Shown in pieces: positions 40,544 to 50,608 of a stretch of 64,000 nucleotides of DNA; positions within the stretch are counted from its first letter, which is position 1; each line of letters starts with the position of its first letter. This DNA is from Microbacterium azadirachtae (GTDB lineage: Bacteria; Actinomycetota; Actinomycetes; Actinomycetales; Microbacteriaceae), in contig NZ_JYIX01000036.1 in assembly GCF_000956505.1 (NCBI RefSeq), forward strand, positions 248,001-312,000. Direction: 5' to 3'. Both the position numbers and the translations under genes were made by a program. Below the pieces are notes generated by a model, which was given only the letters and a program-made list of their open reading frames with translations, did no database searches and had not been told where the DNA came from.

Positions 40544-40579
40544 CCGGGTCCCCGGCGTGAGCGCACGCCAGGGACCCGG
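40544..40579 (-). terminator. Terminator after the aldehyde dehydrogenase gene
   Basis: CCGGGTCCC (40544-40552) pairs with GGGACCCGG (40571-40579), with an inner GGCGTG/CACGCC stem: a long GC hairpin 7 bases past the stop. Confidence 0.75.
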
Positions 40580-40585
40580 CAATCC

Positions 40586-42094
40586 CTAGTGCGCCATGGC
40601 GGCGAGCGCTTCCGCGTCGATCGTGGCGATCGCGCGGGTGTCCTGGAAGGATCTGACGCCCTCGATGCCCTGTTCGCGCCCGATGCCGGACTGCTTCATG
40701 CCGCCGAAGGGCGCGCGCAGATCGAGCCGGGTCGCGCCGTGGTCGTTGATCCAGACGTAACCGCAGACCAGCTGGGATCCGACCCGCGCACCGGAAGAGG
40801 GCGATGCGGTCCAGACCGAACCGCAGAGCCCGCCCCAGGTGTCGTTGGCCCCGCGCACGGCCTCGTCCTCGTCGTCGAACGGGATGATCGGGATCACGGG
40901 GCCGAACTGCTCCTGGGTGACCACGCGCAGTGCGGGATCGGGGTCGACGACCAGCGCGGGGCGCAGGAAGTTCCCGCCCTCGAGCTCTCCGCCGGGGAGT
41001 TGCCCGTACTCGCGGACGTCGGCGCCGGCGTCCTTGGCCTCCTGAATGAGCTCCGCGACGAACGAGCGCTGAGCGGGGGAGTGCAGCGGACCCATCGTGG
41101 TGCCCTCGTCGAGCCCGTAGCCGATCACGGCGCGGTCCAGGCGAGCGGCCAGTCCATCGACGAGTTCGTCCAGGCGGGAGCGGTGCACGAAGACGCGCTT
41201 GGCGTTCATGCAGATCTGTCCCGTGGTGTCGAAGATCGCCGCGTAGAGCCGGTCGAGATGCGCGTCGTCGAGGATCGCGTCCTCGAGGAAGACCGCCGCG
41301 TCGTTGCCGCCGAGTTCGAGCGTGACCCGGGTGAGGCTCTGCGAGGCCATCTGCATGATCCGCTTCCCTCCGTTCACGCTGCCCGTGAAGCAGACCTTCG
41401 CGACGTCAGGGTTCTGGATCAGGCCCGCCATGTTCTCGTCCCGGCCGCTGATCACGTTGAGCACCCCTGGCGGAAGCTTCTCCGCGACGCGCTGCACCAG
41501 CCGTGCGATCGCCAGCGGCGTGGTCGGCGGGACCTTCACGATCGCCGTGTTGCCGGCGAGCAGCGCGTGCGGCAGGGAGGCGCCCAGGATCGCGATCGGC
41601 CAGTTGAACGGGACGATCACGGTCACCACCCCGAGCGGCTGGTAGGCGACGTCGGTGGACACCGGGATCGCGCCGGGAACGACCGGCAGGGTGTGCGAGG
41701 CGTCCACCTCGTCCGCGAGCATGAGCGCGAGGTTCCAACGGATCTCGAACACGAGGGCGTCCACCCAGGCTTCGAACCGGATCTTCCCGTTCTCCTGCGA
41801 CAGGATCGCGGCGTCTTCGTCGCGATCGTCCGCGATGCCGCTGATCGCCACGGCCATCCGCGCCGCCCGCTCCGGCGCCGACAGCCTGGCCCAATCCGGG
41901 AAGGCGGCGTTCGCCGCCGCGACCGCGTCCGCGACGTCGGCGGCCGATGCCGACGCCGCCTCGCCCACGATCGCGTCCGGCTTCCCCGGATCCGCGACCC
42001 GGAGCACCTCCTCCGTGAAGCGCTCCTCACCGCCGATGAACAAGCCTGTCCGCACGCCCACTCCTGCAGCGTCGATCGTTCTCGTATCCGTCAT
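40586..42094 (-). CDS. NAD(P)-dependent aldehyde dehydrogenase
   Basis: A 502-residue ALDH-superfamily enzyme. FNWPIAILGASLPHALLAGNTAIVKVPPTTP is the cofactor site, FTGSVNGGKRIM the glycine motif, LELGGNDA carries the general-base Glu, and DTTGQICMNAKRV the catalytic Cys. The C-terminal PFGGMKQSGIGREQG is standard. It oxidises an aldehyde to its acid. ATG 42094 is used; upstream extension is not protein-like. It is divergent from the split transketolase and shares the palindromic promoter, so its substrate may be an aldehyde made by that pathway (for example a short hydroxyaldehyde). Confidence 0.93.
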   Translation of the reverse strand: MTDTRTIDAAGVGVRTGLFIGGEERFTEEVLRVADPGKPDAIVGEAASASAADVADAVAAANAAFPDWARLSAPERAARMAVAISGIADDRDEDAAILSQENGKIRFEAWVDALVFEIRWNLALMLADEVDASHTLPVVPGAIPVSTDVAYQPLGVVTVIVPFNWPIAILGASLPHALLAGNTAIVKVPPTTPLAIARLVQRVAEKLPPGVLNVISGRDENMAGLIQNPDVAKVCFTGSVNGGKRIMQMASQSLTRVTLELGGNDAAVFLEDAILDDAHLDRLYAAIFDTTGQICMNAKRVFVHRSRLDELVDGLAARLDRAVIGYGLDEGTTMGPLHSPAQRSFVAELIQEAKDAGADVREYGQLPGGELEGGNFLRPALVVDPDPALRVVTQEQFGPVIPIIPFDDEDEAVRGANDTWGGLCGSVWTASPSSGARVGSQLVCGYVWINDHGATRLDLRAPFGGMKQSGIGREQGIEGVRSFQDTRAIATIDAEALAAMAH

Positions 42095-42206
42095 GGCGAC
42101 TGCCCACCTCTCTGTGTCCGTCGTTTCGAGACGTCGGTCCGGGCATCCCGCAGCAGGGTGCCGGCGGGTCTCCACCCGGGCCGTTTCCGAGTTTAGAACC
42201 ATTCTG

Positions 42207-42220
42207 GTTTACATGTAAAC
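42207..42220. promoter_or_regulatory. Palindromic operator between aldehyde dehydrogenase and transketolase genes
   Basis: GTTTACATGTAAAC, a perfect 14-base AT-rich palindrome in a very GC-rich context, in the divergent promoter. It is probably the binding site of a LacI- or GntR-like sugar regulator; neither is in the window. The adjacent MarR protein is a further candidate. Confidence 0.65.
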
Positions 42221-42301
42221 GAAATGATGCTACGTTCATCGCCACGGCCCGGCTCGTCACCGTCGACGGGCGCCGGATGTCATCGATGAGGAGGACATGT
42301 G

Positions 42302-43177
42302 ATGAGCGATCGTGCGCTGCCCCGACGCGGCGAGCACAGCGTCGAGGAGCTGGAGGATCTGGCTTTCGAACTGCGGTCGAAGCTCCTGCAGCTCTGCGGC
42401 ACCTACGAGGGGGCCGTGCACATCGGCGGCGATCTCTCCGCGGCCGACATCTTCACGGCGCTGTTCGGCTACGGCCTGCGGGTCGACCCTGCGGACATCG
42501 CCCACCCCGGCCGGGATCGGTTCGTGCTGAGCAAGGGTCACGCGGCGGTCTGCATGTACATCGCGATGGCGATCCGCGGGTTCTTCTCGTACGAGGGCAT
42601 CGTCGAGACCTACGGCCAGCTCGACAGCGCCTACGGGATGCACCCGTGCAAGGTGCAGCTGCCCGGTGTGGAGTGCTCGACGGGATCGCTCGGTCACGGC
42701 CTGCCCCTCGCGGTCGGAATGGCGCTGGGCGCCAGGCACCGCGACGAGGACCACCGCATCGTCTGCCTGCTCGGCGACGGGGAGACCGGCGAGGGCTCGG
42801 TGTGGGAGGCCGCGATGGCGGCCAGGAGCAATCGGCTCGGCAACCTCGTCGCGTTCGTGGACCGCAACCGCCAGCTGATGACGAGCTTCGCCGAGGAGCG
42901 AGTGCTGTTCGAGCCGTATCCGGACAAGTGGCGGGCCTTCGGATGGAACGTTCTCGAGATCGACGGCCACGACATGGGCGAGCTGGTGCGCGCGATCGAC
43001 GCGTTGCCGGACGCCGGCAGCGATCGGCCGACGGTCGTGATCTGCGAGACGGTGAAAGGGAAGGGCGTCGACTTCATGGAGCACAATCTCGCCTGGCACG
43101 CCGGCTCGCTCGGCGCCGTCGACCTGGAGCGGGCGATGGCCGCGCTCTCGGCCTCTCGCACGGCGGCGGTGGCCTGA
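42302..43177 (+). CDS. Transketolase, N-terminal (TPP-binding) subunit
   Basis: A 291-residue subunit with the first half of transketolase: GGDLSAADIFTALFGYGLRVDP, the DRFVLSKGHAAVCMYIAMA block, CSTGSLGHGLPLAVGMALG, and the thiamine diphosphate/Mg motif GDGETGEGSVWEAAMAA ending in VDRN. Paired with the next gene it forms a heteromeric transketolase that moves a two-carbon ketol unit. GAGGAGG lies 7 bases before ATG 42302; the adjacent GTG 42299 is possible. The genes overlap in TGATG. Confidence 0.93.
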   Translation: MSDRALPRRGEHSVEELEDLAFELRSKLLQLCGTYEGAVHIGGDLSAADIFTALFGYGLRVDPADIAHPGRDRFVLSKGHAAVCMYIAMAIRGFFSYEGIVETYGQLDSAYGMHPCKVQLPGVECSTGSLGHGLPLAVGMALGARHRDEDHRIVCLLGDGETGEGSVWEAAMAARSNRLGNLVAFVDRNRQLMTSFAEERVLFEPYPDKWRAFGWNVLEIDGHDMGELVRAIDALPDAGSDRPTVVICETVKGKGVDFMEHNLAWHAGSLGAVDLERAMAALSASRTAAVA

Positions 43178-44139
43178 TGCCCGTCACGTTCACGTTCGGG
43201 GAGATGCTCTCCGCGCGCTCGGTCATCGGAACGACCCTCGCCGAGCTCGGCGAGGAGCATGCGAACCTCTGGGTCATCACCCCCGACATCGGGGCCACCC
43301 TGGTGGAGTTCCGCGATCGGTTCCCCGATCGGTTCCTCGATGTGGGCCTCGCCGAGCAGGTGAGCGTCGGCATCGCGGCGGGACTCGCGTACGACGGGAA
43401 CATCCCCGTCGTGTCCGGCATGCTGCCGTTCCTGAGCATGCGGGCGCTCGAGCAGGTGCGCACCGACGTCTGCTATCCGAACCTGCCCGTCAAGATCATC
43501 GGCACGCACGGCGGCCTGGTCGGCAACGGCGGATCCACGCACTACGCGGTGGAGGACCTCGCGCTGATGTGCGCCCTCACCAACATGACCGTCACCTCGA
43601 TCGGTGACCCGCTGATGGTCGGCGAGATCCTCCGGCAGTCGATGACGATGGACGGCCCGATCTACATCCGTCTCGCGGTGGGCAAGAAGGACATGGTCCT
43701 CTACGAGCCCGGCGAGCACGAGGTGCGGATCGGGAAGGGCATCGTCGCCAGCGACGGCGCTGATGCGACGATCTTCACGCACGGCACCACGGTGGCGCAG
43801 GCGCTGCAGGCGGCGGACGCGCTCGCGGAGGAGGGCCGCTCGGTCCGGGTCGTGGACATGTTCACGCTCAAGCCGATCGACGAGGAGCTCATCGTCCGCT
43901 GCGCGGAGGAGACCGGCGGTCGCTTCGTCGTGCTCGAGGACCACCTCGCCTATGGCGGGCTCGCGAGCCGCATCGCCGACGTCGTCGCCGATCGCGGCCT
44001 CGGCCTCGCCGCGTTCGAGCGGCTCGGCATCCCGCAGGTCTACGCCGGGTTCGGCGAGGACGAGCAGCTGCGCGACAAGCACGGTTACGGGCTCACAGCA
44101 ACGGTCGACGCCCTGCGCCGCGTCCTCGGCGCTTCCTGA
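43177..44139 (+). CDS. Transketolase, C-terminal (pyrimidine-binding) subunit
   Basis: A 320-residue partner of the preceding subunit: RSVIGTTLAELGEEH, LDVGLAEQVSVGIAAGLAYDG with the Glu that activates thiamine diphosphate, TDVCYPNLPVKIIGTHGGLVG, and the C-terminal domain VRVVDMFTLKPIDEE. The split form and distance from other pentose-phosphate genes suggest a dedicated catabolic enzyme, not the housekeeping TktA. Its sugar substrate is unknown. Confidence 0.93.
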   Translation: MPVTFTFGEMLSARSVIGTTLAELGEEHANLWVITPDIGATLVEFRDRFPDRFLDVGLAEQVSVGIAAGLAYDGNIPVVSGMLPFLSMRALEQVRTDVCYPNLPVKIIGTHGGLVGNGGSTHYAVEDLALMCALTNMTVTSIGDPLMVGEILRQSMTMDGPIYIRLAVGKKDMVLYEPGEHEVRIGKGIVASDGADATIFTHGTTVAQALQAADALAEEGRSVRVVDMFTLKPIDEELIVRCAEETGGRFVVLEDHLAYGGLASRIADVVADRGLGLAAFERLGIPQVYAGFGEDEQLRDKHGYGLTATVDALRRVLGAS

Positions 44140-44170
44140 GCCACGGCACCCGAGACCGACGGAGAGACGA

Positions 44171-45231
44171 ATGAAGACGGTGGCCGTGACGAGGATCGGG
44201 AGCCTGCGGGATCCCGATGAGACGACCCGCGGACGGGTCGGGGTGGTGGACTTCCCGGAGCAGCCGCTGGGACCGGAGGACGTGCGGATCCGCGTCGCGT
44301 ACGCGGCGATCTGCGGCTCGGATCCGCATCTCGCCGAGGGGTTCTTCGGCACCGACGTGCCGATCGGGCTGGGGCACGAGATCTCCGGGGTCGTCGAGGC
44401 GCTGGGGGAGCGGGCGCACCGCAGCGGACTGAAGGTCGGCGACAGGGTCGCCGGGAACTTCCTCCGGTTCTGCGGCACGTGCCGCCCGTGTCAGGACGGC
44501 CGGCAGCAGTTCTGCGAGAACATCCAGGACTACAACCGGCCGGGGATGGCGGAGACGATCACCTGGCACGCGTCCCAGGTGTACCGCCTCCCCGAGGACG
44601 TCACGCTCCGGAAGGGGAGCCTCCTGGAGCCGACGTCGGTCGCCGTGCGCATCGCGGACAAGACCAGGATCAGGGTCGGCGATCGCGTGCTGATCTGCGG
44701 CGGAGGCCCGATCGGGCAGCTGGTGCTCCAGGTCATGAAGAGGAACGGGGCGACCTCGCTCACCATGGTCGAGCCGATCGCGGCCCGCCGGGAGATGGCC
44801 CTCCGCCATGGGGCTGAGCACGTGATCGATCCTGTCGCGGAGGATCAGGACGCGCGTGCCGCCCTGATCACAGGCGGGCGCGGGTACGACGTCGTGATCG
44901 ACGCGTCGGGGGCGCCGCGCGCGGCGCAGGGACTGCTCGATCTCGCGGCGAAGGGCGGCGTCGTCGTCTACGGGGCCATGTACCCCGAGACCTTCGAGAT
45001 GCCCCTGGGGCTGTCCTCGTACCTCTACCTCAAGGAGCTCACGCTCACCGGCGTCTTCGTCTCGCCCTATGCGTTCCCGCGGGCGCTGCAGATCCTGCCG
45101 CACCTCGACGTCGATGAGCTCACCGCGGCGGTGTTCCCGCTCGACGAGGTCGACGAGGCGTTCGCCGCGCACGTCGCCGGTGTGCATCCCAAGGTCCTCA
45201 TCCGCTGCAACGACCTCGAGGATGTGTCGTC

Positions 45232-45235
<4 letters not shown>
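44171..45235 (+). CDS. Zinc-dependent alcohol/polyol dehydrogenase
   Basis: A 354-residue medium-chain dehydrogenase. The catalytic zinc site includes C in AAICGSDPH and GLGHEISG (GHE motif). The structural zinc site is CGTCRPC with the fourth Cys in QQFC. The NAD(P) fold has LICGGGPIGQLVLQV. Similarity is to sorbitol or threonine dehydrogenase-like enzymes acting on secondary hydroxyls of sugars. GGAGAG precedes ATG 44171, and the stop overlaps the ABC ATPase start by 4 bases, so uptake and oxidation are coupled. Confidence 0.92.
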
Positions 45236-46734
<1,499 letters not shown>

Positions 46735-46735
46735 C

Positions 46736-47722
46736 ATGACCTCCTCCCGAGACACGATGACGGCCGCCGTCGTCGTCACCCACTCCCGCACCGTGGGCCG
46801 CGTGCTGCTGCAGGGCGGCACCGTCGTGGCCCTCGTCCTGCTGCTCGCGTTCTTCTTCGCGATGCGACCGGACACCTTCCTCTCGTTCGTGAACGTGCGC
46901 AACATCCTGTACCAGGTCTCGATCCTCGCGATCATCGCGGCGGCGCAGACCATCGTGATGGTCGTCGGCGACTTCGACCTCTCCGTGGGGGCGACGTCGA
47001 GCCTCGCCGGATCCGTTTCCGCGACCCTGATGCTCGGGAACAGCCCGATCCCGGTGGCGATCGTCGCGGGGCTCGCGGTGGGCCTCCTGGTCGGACTCGT
47101 GAACGGCGTCCTCATCGCCTATCTGAACCTGTCGGCATTCGTGGCCACCCTGGCCACCATGACCTCGGTGATCGGACTCGCGTATCTGGTCACCGCCGGG
47201 ACGACGCTGTTCGGGATGCCGGCCGCCTTCAACGCGCTCGGCCAGGGGCGATTCCTGAACATCCCGCTGCCGGTGTACTCCGCGATCGTCATCGCGCTGG
47301 TGATCTGGTGCGCGCTGCGCTTCACGACGGTCGGCCGCCGCTGGCATGCGATCGGCGGCAACGTCGAGGTCGCGCGCCTCTCCGGCGTGAACGTGCGGTT
47401 CGCGCGGCTCCTCGCCTTCACCATGGCAGGGCTCGTCTCGGCGATCGGCGGCATCCTGCTCGCCGCGCGGCTGGGCAGCGCGAGCGCCGAGCAGGGCGGG
47501 AACAACATGATGTTCTCGGTCGCGGCCGTCTTCCTGGGGATGACCGTGCTCCGCTCCGGTGCGGCGAATCTCGGCGGCACGATGATCGGCGTCGCGATCA
47601 TCGGCGTGATGAGCAACGGCCTCAACATCCTCGGCGTCAACGCCTATGTGCAGCAGGTCGTCACCGGCCTCATCATCATCGCGGCCGTGACGCTGTCATC
47701 CCTCAAGACGCGGGAGAGGTAG
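46736..47722 (+). CDS. CUT2 sugar ABC transporter, permease
   Basis: A 328-residue inner-membrane permease with about ten helices and the family markers AAAQTIVMVVGDFDLSVGATSSLAG and AIGGNVEVARLSGVNV (coupling loop), followed by GGTMIGVAIIGVMSNGLNILGV. ATG 46736 with GAAGGG upstream is preferred over a slightly longer in-frame start. It forms the channel with the ATPase at 45232. A weak hairpin (47739-47762) separates it from the binding-protein gene. Confidence 0.95.
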   Translation: MTSSRDTMTAAVVVTHSRTVGRVLLQGGTVVALVLLLAFFFAMRPDTFLSFVNVRNILYQVSILAIIAAAQTIVMVVGDFDLSVGATSSLAGSVSATLMLGNSPIPVAIVAGLAVGLLVGLVNGVLIAYLNLSAFVATLATMTSVIGLAYLVTAGTTLFGMPAAFNALGQGRFLNIPLPVYSAIVIALVIWCALRFTTVGRRWHAIGGNVEVARLSGVNVRFARLLAFTMAGLVSAIGGILLAARLGSASAEQGGNNMMFSVAAVFLGMTVLRSGAANLGGTMIGVAIIGVMSNGLNILGVNAYVQQVVTGLIIIAAVTLSSLKTRER

Positions 47723-47798
47723 CGATACCCCTCCCTCACTGCGGCGGTGCCCATCGCCGCAGCCTCCACCCATGCACCACACACAAAGGAGTAGTCAC

Positions 47799-48791
47799 GT
47801 GCGTAGGAAAATCACAGCGGCGGCGGCCCTCGCGGCGGCGGCGATGCTCGTGCTGACCGGATGCAGCGGCCAGAGCAGCGCCGGCAGCACCGGCGGGGCC
47901 GACGGGAAGCCGTTCAAGGTCATCGCCTTCACCTCCGGCAACCAGACCCCGGTCGGCGCCTGGTGGGTCAAGGCCGTCACGGCGCGAGCGAAGGAGCTCG
48001 GCTGGGACCTCACGATGATCCAGGGCGACTTCGACTTCCAGAAGATGAACCCCGCGGTCGAGAGCGCGATCGGCCAGGGAGCCGATGTCATCCTCGACGG
48101 CTACACCGACGTCGAGTCGATCGGATCCATCGTGACGGCGGCCAAGGACGCGGAGATCCCGATCTTCGCGATGGACTCCGCGACCGCGGCGAACGATGCG
48201 TTCGCGCTGAACATCACGACCGACCAGCAGCAGATCGTCGACAAGACCGTCGGCTCGCTCGACACCGCGGTGTCCGGCCTCAAGGGCAAGACCGTCATGG
48301 TCATCGGGCACGACCCGCACCCCGGCATCCGACTGCGCTCCGGCTTGGCCGAGAAGGCGCTGACGGCCGCGGGCGCGACGATCGCGGGCGGCGCGATCCA
48401 GAAGGTGACCAACCCCGCCACCGGGCGCACGGAGGCGCTCAGCCTCGTGGCCGACTACCTGTCCGCGCACCCGAACGGTCTGGACGCGGTCTGGGCCGGC
48501 TGGGACGACGCCGCGCTCGGCGCCGCGCAGGCGCTGAAGGAGGCCGGCTCGACCGCGAAGGTCTCCGGCGTGGACGCTCTCAGCGAGACGCTGTCGGTGA
48601 TCGAGGCCGGCGGCAACATGCAGGCCACGATCGAGCAGCCGTGGCCGACCATCCTCGATTCGCTCGTCACGCAGGTGCAGGCGTACCAGAAAGACCGCAC
48701 GCTGCCCTCGAAGAACTTCGAGGCGGTCGGCGTGACGCTGGTGACGAAGGAGAACGCGTCGACGGTGACCCCGTCGGACAAGCTGGGCTGA
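47799..48791 (+). CDS. Sugar ABC transporter, substrate-binding lipoprotein
   Basis: A 330-residue type 1 periplasmic-binding protein. The signal ends in the lipobox VLTGC, so it is tethered outside the membrane. The first lobe has FKVIAFTSGNQTPVGAWWVKAVTARAKELG and GADVILDGYTDVESIGSIVTAAKDAEIPIFAMDS; the second lobe has TVMVIGHDPHPGIRLRSGLAEKAL and DAVWAGWDDAALGAAQALKEAG. AAAGGAG lies 7 bases before GTG 47799. The ligand is probably a monosaccharide or polyol used by the surrounding enzymes. Confidence 0.95.
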   Translation: MRRKITAAAALAAAAMLVLTGCSGQSSAGSTGGADGKPFKVIAFTSGNQTPVGAWWVKAVTARAKELGWDLTMIQGDFDFQKMNPAVESAIGQGADVILDGYTDVESIGSIVTAAKDAEIPIFAMDSATAANDAFALNITTDQQQIVDKTVGSLDTAVSGLKGKTVMVIGHDPHPGIRLRSGLAEKALTAAGATIAGGAIQKVTNPATGRTEALSLVADYLSAHPNGLDAVWAGWDDAALGAAQALKEAGSTAKVSGVDALSETLSVIEAGGNMQATIEQPWPTILDSLVTQVQAYQKDRTLPSKNFEAVGVTLVTKENASTVTPSDKLG

Positions 48792-48797
48792 TGCCCT

Positions 48798-48828
48798 GGG
48801 CGGGGGCGGCACGATGCCGCCCCCGCCC
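48798..48828 (+). terminator. Intra-cluster stem-loop after the binding-protein gene
   Basis: A perfect 14-bp stem (48798-48811 with 48815-48828) with a 3-base loop, 6 bases past the stop. It could end or attenuate the transcript and lower expression of the SDR and TIM-barrel genes. Confidence 0.75.
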
Positions 48829-48894
48829 GCCGTCCGCGGGGACGGCGTCGAAACCGAGCGCGCGCTGCGCGCCGAGCAAGGAAGGCGGGACGCG

Positions 48895-49677
48895 ATGCGT
48901 CTGGAAGGCAAGACAGCCCTGATCACGGGCGGTGCGAGCGGGATCGGCCTGGCCACCGTGCGCAAGTTCGTCCGCGAGGGGGCGAAGGTCATGATCGCGG
49001 ACATCGATCTGCGGCAGGCGGAGGCGGCCGTCGCCGCGATCGCCGGTGAGGGCTTCGATGGCGCGGTCGCCGCGGTCGCGGTCGACGTATCGGTGTACGC
49101 GCAGGTCGAGGCGGCCGTCGCGCGCGCGGTCGAGGTCTTCGGTCGGCTCGACGTGATCTTCAACAATGCGGGGATCGCCGGCGGAAGGCCGCTTCTCGAG
49201 CACGAGCCCGAGAAGGACTACGAGCCGATCATCCGCATCGACCAGAACGGCGTCTACTACGGCATCCTCGCGGCGGGGAGGCAGTTCCGCCGGCAGGGCA
49301 CCGGCGGCGTGATCGTGAGCACCTCCTCGATCTACGGCGAGCAGGCCGCGGAGCTCTCGTTCAGCTACAGCGCCGCCAAGGCGGCGGTCATCTCGTTCAC
49401 CCGCTCCGCGGCTTACGAGCTCGCGGAGTACGGGGTGCGGGCCGTCGCGATCACGCCGGGGCGCGTCGGCACGCCCATCATCAACCAGTTCAGCGAGGAG
49501 CTGAAGTCGACCTTCGCCGCGGAGCAGCTGCGAAACCGGCTCACCGCGCCGGAGGAGATCGCCGACGTCGTCGCGTTCCTCGCCTCCGACGAGGCGAACG
49601 CGATCAACGGCACGGTGGTCAGCGTGGACGACGGGTACTCGGTGTTCAAGCAGCGGCTCGATCTGCCGGTGTTCTGA
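48895..49677 (+). CDS. Short-chain dehydrogenase/reductase
   Basis: A 260-residue Rossmann oxidoreductase. The cofactor motif is TGGASGIG (about 11-18), the acidic residue DID favours NAD, and NNAG is followed by the catalytic set Ser in STSSIYG and Y-SAAK. The C-terminus ends RLDLPVF. It likely oxidises a sugar alcohol or reduces a keto sugar in the pathway of this cluster. The next gene begins 1 base after its stop. Confidence 0.93.
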   Translation: MRLEGKTALITGGASGIGLATVRKFVREGAKVMIADIDLRQAEAAVAAIAGEGFDGAVAAVAVDVSVYAQVEAAVARAVEVFGRLDVIFNNAGIAGGRPLLEHEPEKDYEPIIRIDQNGVYYGILAAGRQFRRQGTGGVIVSTSSIYGEQAAELSFSYSAAKAAVISFTRSAAYELAEYGVRAVAITPGRVGTPIINQFSEELKSTFAAEQLRNRLTAPEEIADVVAFLASDEANAINGTVVSVDDGYSVFKQRLDLPVF

Positions 49678-49678
49678 C

Positions 49679-50587
49679 ATGACGCCGGACCTGGACGTCG
49701 CGTGCCAGCTCAGCGTCCTCGTCTCGGATCCGCAGTCGCCGCGGCTGCCCGAGAGTCTCGACGCGCTCGCCGCGAGCGGCTACCGCCGCGTGGTGCTGCC
49801 GCCGTTCGATGCCGGCGCCGTGGACATGCCCCGTCTGCGGGCACTGCTCGCGGATCGGGGTCTGGCGCCGATCGCGATGGCGATCCAGCTCCCCGACGCG
49901 GATGTCGCGGCGGAGGATCCGGCCACGCGGGCCGCGGGCGCCGCGCTGCTGCGGCAGAGTCTCGCCCTCGCGGTCGCCCTCGGCGCGGACCAGCTGAACG
50001 GAGTCCCGTACGGGCTCTTCGGCCCGCCCCGCGGGATCACAGGCACCGCCGCGTTCGCGCGGTCGGCGGCTGCGGTGGGGCGGATCGCGGATGAGGCCCA
50101 GGAGCAGGGCGTCGCAATGGTGTTCGAGGTGCTGAACCGGTACGAGACATCGGCGGTCAACACCGCGCGGCGCGCGATGGACTACGTCGACGCGAGCGGA
50201 TCGGCTCACCTCGGTATCCACCTCGACACGTTCCACATGGCGATCGAGGAGTCGGACATCGCGGACGCGGTCCGACTGGCGCTGCCGCGGCTGCGCTATC
50301 TGGAGCTCGGACAATCCGGCCGGGGCGCCCTGTCCGGCGGCGCGATCGACATCCCGGGGATCGTCCGGGATGCGCTCGACGCGGGCTACCAGGGCCGCTG
50401 GGGCGTCGAGGCGTTCTCCCGGTCGGTCCTCGCCCCCGAGGGCGCGGACGGGCTCTCCATCTGGCGCGACGTCTACGACGACGGCGTCGAGCTCGCGCGC
50501 GACGCGATGCGGGTGGTCCGTGCGGGCTGGGCGACCAGCACGGTCGGCCGGCGTGCGAGCCGGATGTCGAGGATCACCTCGACCTGA
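49679..50587 (+). CDS. TIM-barrel sugar isomerase/epimerase (ketose 3-epimerase-like)
   Basis: A 302-residue xylose-isomerase-like TIM barrel. The metal-binding pattern of D-tagatose 3-epimerase-type enzymes is visible: Glu in FEVLNRYETSAVNT, Asp and His in GIHLDTFHMAIEE, RYLELGQSGRGALSGG, and Glu in GRWGVEAFS. It probably changes the configuration of a free keto sugar. With SDR, alcohol dehydrogenase, importer and transketolase it suggests breakdown of an unusual sugar or polyol. Exact substrate unknown. Confidence 0.9.
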   Translation: MTPDLDVACQLSVLVSDPQSPRLPESLDALAASGYRRVVLPPFDAGAVDMPRLRALLADRGLAPIAMAIQLPDADVAAEDPATRAAGAALLRQSLALAVALGADQLNGVPYGLFGPPRGITGTAAFARSAAAVGRIADEAQEQGVAMVFEVLNRYETSAVNTARRAMDYVDASGSAHLGIHLDTFHMAIEESDIADAVRLALPRLRYLELGQSGRGALSGGAIDIPGIVRDALDAGYQGRWGVEAFSRSVLAPEGADGLSIWRDVYDDGVELARDAMRVVRAGWATSTVGRRASRMSRITST

Positions 50588-50608
50588 CGCGGCAGGGCGA
50601 GGATCCGC

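Noticed and set aside
47739..47762. 8-bp hairpin between permease and binding-protein genes
   Set aside because: Too short for a confident terminator; mentioned only as possible expression tuning.
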